Of a DNA stretch of 64,000 nt, positions 24,808-30,815 are shown in pieces. Made by a program: the position numbers and the translations under genes. The notes under the pieces were generated by a model. That model did no database searches, was not told the origin of the DNA, and worked only from the letters and a program-made list of their open reading frames with translations. The stretch is from NCBI RefSeq assembly GCF_036250735.1, contig NZ_CP109430.1, forward strand, positions 5,952,001-6,016,000, in the 5' to 3' direction. Numbering within the stretch: position 1 is the stretch's first letter; every line of letters begins with the position of its first letter. This DNA is from Streptosporangium sp. NBC_01495. GTDB taxonomy: Bacteria; Actinomycetota; Actinomycetes; Streptosporangiales; Streptosporangiaceae.

Positions 24808-25120
24808 CCGGACGAGCGTGGGAGACGGAACCGCGCCCGCGGAGAACACGGGCGCGGTACTCGCGAAGGCCGCCGGACGGCACGCGCGGGGGGGCAGGCG
24901 GGCGGCACTCACGAAGGATCTCCGGACGGTACCCGCGGAGAGCACGCGGGCGGCGCTCGCGAAGGATCCCGGGACGGTACCCGCGGAGAACGCGGGTGGC
25001 ACTCACGAAGGATCTCCGGACGCTGCCCGCGGAGAACACGCGGGCGGTGCCCGCGCGGAACCCGAAGGCGGTTACCCGCGAAGAACGCGGGGCGGTGCCC
25101 GCGAAGGGCGCGCTCACGGA
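24808..25120. repeat. 48-bp imperfect tandem array with covarying hairpins between pup and prcB
   Basis: Units begin at 24856, 24904, 24952, 24998, 25046 and 25094 (spacing 48, 48, 46, 48, 48), with a degenerate unit before them. Five hairpins recur: 24831-24857 (9-bp stem), 24932-24950, 24979-24997, 25025-25045 and 25075-25091. Stems keep pairing while bases change: ACCCGCG/CGCGGGT in the third, GCCCGCG/CGCGGGC in the fourth. Loops are variants of GAGAA or GAGAACA. Short Arg/Gly-rich frames cross the array on both strands but lack signs of a gene. The rest of the gap 24600-25590 holds only the palindrome at 25366. Confidence 0.8.
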
Positions 25121-25365
25121 GGGGGGCGGCGCTCACCGGCTGCGCTCACCGGCGGTGTCACCAGTGGTGTCACCGGCGGCGCTCTGCTCATGGACGGCGC
25201 TCACGGAGGGACGTCACGAGGGGCCGATGCCGCGGTTCTTCACCGCTCCGGCCCTCGTCCACGGAGGTGGCGGGGCCGGCGGGAACGGCCGGCCCGCCGG
25301 GCCGGGAACGGTCGCGGCCGGATTGGCCCGCGCCTTCCCGCTTCGTACTCCGGACGGTTCTCGTT

Positions 25366-25390
25366 CCCTCCGGGAACCGTTCCCGGAGGG
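25366..25390. terminator. 25-nt near-perfect palindrome between pup and the repeat array
   Basis: CCCTCCGGGAAC at 25366-25377, a single C, then GTTCCCGGAGGG at 25379-25390: 12-bp arms with no mismatch. It lies about 200 nt after the pup stop. It may end the pup transcript or be a protein-binding site. Confidence 0.5.
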
Positions 25391-25590
25391 GTCTCCCCTG
25401 ATCGACTCAGCGTGTTCGCGGCGGTCGGAGGCGGAGCCCCCGGAATGGCGCTCCCGGCGGGGGACGGCCGCACGTCACCCGCCCGCCAGGCCCGGCGGGA
25501 GCCGAGCCGGGCCCGTGGGCGTCAGGACGGGCCTTCCGGCTCCTCGCCGGATCCGCCTCCGCCCCTGACCGTGAATCCCGGCGGGCGAAC

Positions 25591-25800
25591 CTACTGGCCG
25601 CCCTTCTGCACGTAACTCCTCACGAACTCCTCGGCGTTCTCCTCCAGGACCTCGTCGATCTCGTCGAGGATCGCGTCGACGTCATCGGAGAGCTTCTCGT
25701 GACGCTCCTGGACGTCGGAGGTTTCCGCCGGGGCGGTCTCCTCGACCTCCTTGTCGGTCCGGCCTGTCTGCTTCTGGCCGCCGGTGTCCTTGCTTGCCAT
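25591..25800 (-). CDS. pup: Prokaryotic ubiquitin-like protein Pup
   Basis: 69 residues, intrinsically disordered, acidic and free of Cys. The central helix-forming region SDDVDAILDEIDEVLEENAE binds the ARC coiled coils. The C terminus is VQKGGQ, so Dop must deamidate the final Gln to Glu before ligation. The ATG at 25800 is preceded by GGAGG at about 8 nt; an upstream in-frame extension has no such site. dop lies about 9 kb away and prcB about 1 kb away, an unusually scattered arrangement. Confidence 0.98.
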   Translation of the reverse strand: MASKDTGGQKQTGRTDKEVEETAPAETSDVQERHEKLSDDVDAILDEIDEVLEENAEEFVRSYVQKGGQ

Positions 25801-25984
25801 GTGTGGCACCTCCACCTGGGGGACGGATCTGATTCATATCTTCCCCGAACCGGGCGACATTGCGCGCGGATCGTCCCGCGATCTTTACGGGAGCCCGCAC
25901 GGGCCGTGCCGAGGTCCTGCCCGTCAGAGAACCTCCCCCCGGGCCCCCAAGGCAAATCGAGGCTCCGAGGCGGATCCGCCGCCC

Positions 25985-26013
25985 TTGACTGGATAGCATC
26001 CCTATCCAATAAT
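25985..26013 (+). promoter_or_regulatory. Sigma70-like promoter TTGACT-N17-AATAAT
   Basis: TTGACT at 25985-25990 and AATAAT at 26008-26013 are 17 nt apart, one mismatch each from consensus. They are upstream of the membrane-protein gene at 26048, in AT-rich DNA. Confidence 0.6.
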
Positions 26014-26020
26014 TGGCTAG
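26002..26020. promoter_or_regulatory. 19-bp palindromic operator over the -10 box
   Basis: CTATCCAATAATTGGCTAG is a palindrome with one mismatched pair, covering the -10. Further half-sites flank it: GGATAG at 25991 and CTATCCAAT at 26026-26034. The layout fits a dimeric repressor; no regulator gene is adjacent. Confidence 0.55.
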
Positions 26021-26047
26021 CTCCACTATCCAATGAGAGGGCCTCCC

Positions 26048-26452
26048 ATGTCACCGTCGTCACTGAGCACAGCCGGAATACTCCTCATCACCGTGCCCGC
26101 CGTGGCCTTCGGCGGGGTCTCCCTGCTCGCGCACATCATGCGCGGCATTCCCGGATACGCGGACAACCCGGTGCGGCGCGGCCTGTGGCGGGCCGGCCAC
26201 GCGCACGCGGGTGTCCTGGTGCTCTTCGCGCTCGTCGCGCTGCTCTACATCGACCGGGCGGACCTGTCCGGCGGCCTGAAGGATCTGGCCAGGATCCTGA
26301 TCGTGGCGGCGCCGATCCTGATGCCGCTGGGCTTCTTCCTGTCCGTGGTGCGCCCCTCCGACACGAAGCCGAACCGGCTGATCTGGCTGGTCCCGGCGGG
26401 CGGGGTGTCGCTGGGCGCCGGCACACTGCTGCTCGGTGTCGGCCTCGTCTGA
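26048..26452 (+). CDS. Four-helix integral membrane protein of unknown function
   Basis: 134 residues with four predicted membrane helices (about 8-30, 50-68, 82-103, 112-133), a short loop RGIPGYADNPVRRGLWRAGH after the first, and no recognisable catalytic motif. ATG 26048 is chosen because GAGAGGG lies about 8 nt upstream. It has its own well-formed promoter and a palindromic operator, so it is probably induced by a signal. The divergent neighbour is pup. I do not recognise the family. Confidence 0.8.
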   Translation: MSPSSLSTAGILLITVPAVAFGGVSLLAHIMRGIPGYADNPVRRGLWRAGHAHAGVLVLFALVALLYIDRADLSGGLKDLARILIVAAPILMPLGFFLSVVRPSDTKPNRLIWLVPAGGVSLGAGTLLLGVGLV

Positions 26453-26590
26453 CCCGCACGGCTCTCACGGCCCCCACGGGCCCACAGCCCCGCACGAGCC
26501 CCGCGTGGGCCTCCGATGGATCCACCCGGGTCTCGTGTGAGCATCGTCACCCACTGAATCCAGGCTAATTCCTCGTCCCGAGGGAGATAG

Positions 26591-26600
26591 GGAACGTTCC
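26591..26600. promoter_or_regulatory. 10-bp palindrome GGAACGTTCC upstream of the first kinase
   Basis: A perfect palindrome 40 nt before the kinase start. GGAAC is also the -35 core of many ECF-sigma promoters. The evidence is only the sequence and position. Confidence 0.25.
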
Positions 26601-26639
26601 AGGTAGGCCTTCGGGGCGGAAAACTGCGATCATTGGGAG

Positions 26640-27434
26640 GTGAGCACCATCATCGCGCGCAGGTACAAGCTCGTCTCACGCGTCGGCCAAGGGGCGACCG
26701 GCGTCGTCTGGCGCGCATACGACCTGCTGCTGGAGCGAGAGGTGGCCCTCAAGGAGATACTCCTGCCACCCGGGGCCGCCGCGGCCGAGCAGCGGCGGCG
26801 GGTGGTCAGGGAGGCGCGCATGGCGGCGCGGCTGAGCCACCGGGGCATCGTGACGGTGCACAACCTCACCGAGGAGTCCGAGCGCCTCTGGATCGTCATG
26901 GAGTTCCTGGAGGCGCTGACGCTGCACGACACGCTCGTGCAGGCCGGCCCGCTCCCGGTGGACCTGGTGGCGGCGATGGGATGCCGCCTGCTGGAGGCGT
27001 TGCGGCACGCGCACGACGGCGGGGTGATCCACCGTGACATCAAGCCCGCCAACATCATGCTGACCGGCGACCGGGTGGTGCTGGCCGACTTCGGCTTCGC
27101 CGCGCCGGAGGGCGCGGCGACGACCTCGACACGGGGCACCCCGGCGTTCATCGCGCCGGAGGCGCTGCAGGGCAGGGGCGGCACCCGCGAGGCGGACATG
27201 TGGTCGTTCGGCGCGACGCTGTACATGGCGGTGGAGGGCAGGACCCCGTTCCGTACGGTGAACTCGATGGCGGCGCTGGTGGCGGCGCTGCGCGAACCGC
27301 CGCGCGCGCCGAAGCGGGCGGGCGCCCTGGAGCCGGTGCTGCGGGGGCTGCTGCGCAAGGATCCCCGGGCGCGGCTGAGTGCCGAGCGGACCTCGAAGAT
27401 GCTCGAGGACGTGCGCTGCTTCAGCGCGGCCTGA
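26640..27434 (+). CDS. Stand-alone serine/threonine protein kinase
   Basis: 264 residues consisting almost only of a Hanks-type kinase domain. The Gly loop is VGQGATGVVW (about 15-24), the ATP lysine is K38 in VALKEI, the catalytic loop is HRDIKPANIM and the metal site is ADFGFAAPEG, with GTPAFIAPEAL following. There is no membrane helix, PASTA or other sensor domain, so input must come from a partner or expression level. The GTG start abuts GGGAG, which is too close for normal spacing. A second kinase gene lies 214 nt downstream in the same direction. Confidence 0.92.
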   Translation: MSTIIARRYKLVSRVGQGATGVVWRAYDLLLEREVALKEILLPPGAAAAEQRRRVVREARMAARLSHRGIVTVHNLTEESERLWIVMEFLEALTLHDTLVQAGPLPVDLVAAMGCRLLEALRHAHDGGVIHRDIKPANIMLTGDRVVLADFGFAAPEGAATTSTRGTPAFIAPEALQGRGGTREADMWSFGATLYMAVEGRTPFRTVNSMAALVAALREPPRAPKRAGALEPVLRGLLRKDPRARLSAERTSKMLEDVRCFSAA

Positions 27435-27603
27435 GGCCGTCCACGGGCGTTTCCGAAGCGCGGTCGCCGGCCCCAGGGCAGCTTTCCTGATTCCGTAATC
27501 AGGATTTACGGACACGGAATAAAATTCCATCGTGCTCGTGCGTCTAAATCGTTACAGAGAATCACCATAGGTAATCACATAGTGCACCGTCCCAGGTGGA
27601 AAT

Positions 27604-27650
27604 ATGAATCAGCTGAGGGGCCCGGCTTCTATGTGCAGCAGGTGATTCAT
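27604..27650 (+). promoter_or_regulatory. Hairpin that would occlude the second kinase start codon
   Basis: ATGAATCA at 27604-27611 is exactly complementary to TGATTCAT at 27643-27650. The latter overlaps the first two bases of the ATG at 27649. The loop includes AGCAGG, the only ribosome-site-like stretch. A further inverted pair near 27492-27513 (TCCGTAA and TTTACGGA) lies upstream. Confidence 0.45.
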
Positions 27651-28536
27651 GGGAACAGATGCGGGAAAGGCACGCTTACTAGGTGATCGCTATCACTTGA
27701 CCTCGCAGATCGGGCGGGACGGCGTGGGCACGGTGTGGCGGGCCCACGACTCCCTGCTCAGGCGGAATGTGGCGATCAAGGAGATCCAGCCCCGGTTCAG
27801 TGAGGACGGGGGGGACATGCACGACGCGCGGCGGCGGGCCCTGCGCGAGGCGCGCTCGGCCGGGAGGCTGAACCACCCGGCGGTGATCTCGGTGCACGAC
27901 CTGCTCGAGGAGGACGGGCGGCTCTGGATCGTGATGGAGCTGCTGGAGGCCCTCACGCTCAAGGAGACCGTACGGCACCTGGGCCACCTGCCGATCCACT
28001 GGGCGGCGTGGATCGGCTTCCAGCTGCTGGGCGGGCTGCGCCACGCGCACGGGGCGGGCGTCCTGCACCGGGACATCAACCCGCGCAACATCCTGCTGAC
28101 CGGCGACCGGGTGGTGCTGGCCGACTTCGGCATCGCGGCGCTGCACGGCGATCCGGGTGACTCCACGACCGTGCCGCTCGCCCACGTTCCCGCCTTCGTC
28201 GCGCCGGAGCGGCTGCGGGGCGGGCCGCCGACCCCGGCGGGCGACCTGTGGTCGTTCGGGGCGAGCCTGTACTTCGCGGTGGAGGGCCGGCCCCCGCGTC
28301 CCACCTCCCGTACGCCGGCGCCGCGCGACCCCTCGGGCGGCGGGCAGGCGGATCCGGCGACGCTGGCGGGAGTGCTGTGGCCCGTCCTGGAGGGACTGCT
28401 CCAGCGCGACCCGGCGGCCCGCATCAGCATGGGGCAGGCCGGCCGCATGCTGTCGGCGATCCTCCACACGGAGGGGGTGGCCCTGGCACCACCGCGGCTG
28501 CCCGCGGCCCGCCTGCCGCCGGACGCCTTCGCCTAG
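27649..28536 (+). CDS. Stand-alone Ser/Thr kinase-like protein with altered catalytic loop
   Basis: 295 residues, a soluble Hanks-type kinase domain related to the preceding gene. The ATP lysine (K44 in VAIKEI), the catalytic Asp in HRDINPRN and ADFGIAAL are present. However, the loop lysine of HRDxKxxN is Asn, and the Gly loop reads IGRDGVGTVW with Asp at the second Gly position. Activity could be reduced or specialised. A Pro/Arg-rich insert sits around residues 220-235. The start codon lies inside a potential hairpin. The 243 nt downstream hold no gene. Confidence 0.88.
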   Translation: MGTDAGKARLLGDRYHLTSQIGRDGVGTVWRAHDSLLRRNVAIKEIQPRFSEDGGDMHDARRRALREARSAGRLNHPAVISVHDLLEEDGRLWIVMELLEALTLKETVRHLGHLPIHWAAWIGFQLLGGLRHAHGAGVLHRDINPRNILLTGDRVVLADFGIAALHGDPGDSTTVPLAHVPAFVAPERLRGGPPTPAGDLWSFGASLYFAVEGRPPRPTSRTPAPRDPSGGGQADPATLAGVLWPVLEGLLQRDPAARISMGQAGRMLSAILHTEGVALAPPRLPAARLPPDAFA

Positions 28537-28779
28537 GACCTCCGGGACCTCGCGCGGCCTTTCACCGGACATTCAGGACGAGGAAAAAAGCGCCTTTCGT
28601 CCCTTCTTTCGCCGCGCAGGACCGGGCCGTTCCGCGACGGCCGGGCGGGGCGCGTTTCTCTGGATCTCCAAACAAATGGACAAACGGTCAGAATTAGGCC
28701 GAATGGAAAAGCCGGACACCGGACTCCCCGCCTCGGAGCCCGTTCGAACAAGCTTGGACAGGCTCGAACCGCGAGGACG

Positions 28780-30102
28780 TCAGACGGCCGGGACGCGGCG
28801 GCAGGCCTCGACGAACCTGGAGGCCAGCCGGGGACTACCGGCCCAGTGCAGGTGCAGGTAGGAGGCGGTGACCCGGCCGTCGGCGAACCCGTCGGCACCG
28901 CCACGCCAGCGGAACAGCGGCCGGTCGGGGGCCGGTTCGACCGCGGTGCGGTGGAACTCGTGGCCCCGGTAGCGCTCTCCGTCCCTGGTGAGCGGCGAGT
29001 CGCGGACGGCCACCGCGTCCCGGTAGCCGAGGGTGAGGGTTCCGGTCATCCTGGCCTCGATGTCGAGGACCCCGCACATCGGCCTGCCGTCCAGCCTCCT
29101 GGCCAGATACAGCAGGCCCGCGCACTCGGCCGAGATCGGCCCGTCGAACGCGGCGACCTGATCGCGCAACGGCTCGTTGGCCGACAGCTCGGCCGCGTAG
29201 ACCTCGGGGAAGCCTCCCCCGAGGACGATCCCGCGAGCCCCCTCGGGGAGGGTCTCGTCGACGAGCGGATCGAAGGGGACGACCTCGGCCCCCGCCGCCG
29301 CCAGCAGTTCGGCCTGCTCGGTGTAGCCGAAGGTGAAGGCCTGCCCTCCGGCGACCGCGATCCTCGTGACGGGGGCGGCGGGCGGCCCGGGGGTCCACGG
29401 GACTGCGGGCAGCGGCGGCGCGGTACGGGCGAGGCGCAGGATTTCCTCCAGGTCGCAGGAGGCGGCGACCAGGTCCGCGACGGCGTCCATGGCCCTGACG
29501 GCCTGGGTGCGGCGCTCGGCGACGGGGATCAGGCCCAGGTGCCTGGAGGGGGTGGCGACGGCGTCGCTGCGGCGGATCGCACCGAGCACGGGGACACCGC
29601 TCTCGGCGAGCGCCTCGCGGCAGATGGCCTCGTGCCGCTCGGAGCCGATCCGGTTGAGGATCACCCCGCCGAGCCTGATCCGGGTGTCGTAGGAGGCGAA
29701 CCCGTGCACCAGCGCCGCCACGGAGCGGCTCTGCTTGGCGGCGTCCACGACCAGGACCACCGGAGCGCCGAGCAGCCTGGCGACGTGCGCGGTGGAGGCG
29801 AACTCGGTGGAGCCCGCGCCGTCGTACAGGCCCATCACGCCCTCCACGACCGCGACGTCCGCCCCGGCGGCGCCGTGCAGGAACAGCGGGGCGACGAGTT
29901 CCTCCCCCACCAGCCAGGGGTCGAGGTTGCGTCCGGGACGGCCGGTGGCCATGGCGTGGTAGCTGGGGTCGATGTAGTCGGGCCCCACCTTGTGCGGGGA
30001 GACGGCCATGCCCCGGCGGGCGAGGACGGCCATCAGGCCGGTCGCCACGGTCGTCTTGCCCGCTCCGGAGGCAGGGGCCGCGATGACCAGCCGGGCTACC
30101 AT
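28780..30102 (-). CDS. cobB: Cobyrinate a,c-diamide synthase
   Basis: 440 residues (CobB/CbiA family), using ATP and glutamine to amidate the a and c side chains of (hydrogeno)cobyrinic acid. The N-terminal ATP-binding domain starts RLVIAAPASGAGKTTVATGL and contains HKVGPDYIDPSYH. The C-terminal class I glutamine amidotransferase domain has GGGFPEVYA, the nucleophile in ISAECAGLLYLA, and a C-terminal His in RGHEFHRT. Its ATG overlaps the cobO stop by 7 nt (ATGGTAG), so the pair is coupled. It is the last gene of the B12 operon in this window. Confidence 0.95.
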   Translation of the reverse strand: MVARLVIAAPASGAGKTTVATGLMAVLARRGMAVSPHKVGPDYIDPSYHAMATGRPGRNLDPWLVGEELVAPLFLHGAAGADVAVVEGVMGLYDGAGSTEFASTAHVARLLGAPVVLVVDAAKQSRSVAALVHGFASYDTRIRLGGVILNRIGSERHEAICREALAESGVPVLGAIRRSDAVATPSRHLGLIPVAERRTQAVRAMDAVADLVAASCDLEEILRLARTAPPLPAVPWTPGPPAAPVTRIAVAGGQAFTFGYTEQAELLAAAGAEVVPFDPLVDETLPEGARGIVLGGGFPEVYAAELSANEPLRDQVAAFDGPISAECAGLLYLARRLDGRPMCGVLDIEARMTGTLTLGYRDAVAVRDSPLTRDGERYRGHEFHRTAVEPAPDRPLFRWRGGADGFADGRVTASYLHLHWAGSPRLASRFVEACRRVPAV

Positions 30103-30698
30103 TCGATGCCCTTCTGACCCTTCTGCCCGGCGTCCATGGGGTGCTTGATCTTGCCCATCTCCGTGACGAGGTCGGCGGCGTCGAGCAGCCGGGGGTCGGC
30201 GTCGCGGCCGGTGACGACGACGTGCTGGCCGCCGGGGCGCCCGCGCAGGGTCTCGACCACCTCGTCGACGTCGATCCAGCCCCACTTCATCGGGTACGTG
30301 AACTCGTCGAGCACGTACAGACGGAACGTCTCGGCGGCGAGGTCGCGCTTGATCTGCTCCCAGCCCTCGCGGGCGTCGGCGGCGTGGTCCTCCTCGCTGC
30401 CGGGACGCTGGATCCAGGACCAGCCCTCGCCCATCTTGTGCCAGGAGACCGGCCCGCCCTCACCGGAGTCGCCGAGCACCCGCAGTGCCCGCTCCTCGCC
30501 GATGCGCCACTTGGCGGACTTGACGAACTGGAAGACCCCGATCGGCCAGCCCTGGTTCCAGGCGCGCAGGGCCAGGCCGAAGGCGGCGGTGGACTTGCCC
30601 TTGCCCGGTCCCGTGTGGACGATCAGCAGCGGCCGGGTGCGGCGCTGCCTGGTGGTCAGACCGTCCTCGGGCACGCTGACGGGTTTGCCCTGCGGCAT
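30096..30698 (-). CDS. cobO: Cob(I)yrinic acid a,c-diamide adenosyltransferase
   Basis: 200 residues, CobO/BtuR family, transferring the 5'-deoxyadenosyl group of ATP to Co(I) corrinoids. The P-loop LLIVHTGPGKGKSTAAFGL is near residues 25-43. Other conserved pieces are VFQFVKSAKWRIGEERAL, YVLDEFTYPMKWGW and VVVTGRDADPRLLDAADLVTEM. The ATG has GGGAGGG about 7 nt upstream. The 117-nt gap to the chelatase gene contains a 15-bp tandem repeat. Confidence 0.95.
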   Translation of the reverse strand: MPQGKPVSVPEDGLTTRQRRTRPLLIVHTGPGKGKSTAAFGLALRAWNQGWPIGVFQFVKSAKWRIGEERALRVLGDSGEGGPVSWHKMGEGWSWIQRPGSEEDHAADAREGWEQIKRDLAAETFRLYVLDEFTYPMKWGWIDVDEVVETLRGRPGGQHVVVTGRDADPRLLDAADLVTEMGKIKHPMDAGQKGQKGIEW

Positions 30699-30711
30699 CG
30701 TCGCCCTCCCT

Positions 30712-30771
30712 TCGCTGTCATGTGACTCGCTGTCATCTGGCTCGCTGTCATACGGCCTGCTGTCATACGGC
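30712..30771. repeat. 15-bp tandem repeat, four units, upstream of cobO
   Basis: Units begin at 30712, 30727, 30742 and 30757 (consensus TCGCTGTCATNYGGC). On the transcribed strand each unit contains ATGACAGC. The four ATGs are in one frame that runs into cobO out of frame. Confidence 0.8.
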
Positions 30772-30815
30772 GCAGTGCCCTGGCTGTCCTGGCCGTCCTG
30801 GCCGGCCCTTCGCGG

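Noticed and set aside
24856..25120. CRISPR-like array
   Set aside because: The units are contiguous and diverged, with no constant repeat alternating with unique spacers, and no cas genes are present.
24616..25401. Arg/Gly-rich open frame across the pup-prcB repeat array
   Set aside because: Composition follows from the 48-bp repeat, similar frames exist on both strands, and no ribosome site or leaderless signal fits.
28910..30117. Open frames on the plus strand opposite cobB and cobO
   Set aside because: Shadows of genes that carry complete catalytic motifs on the minus strand.
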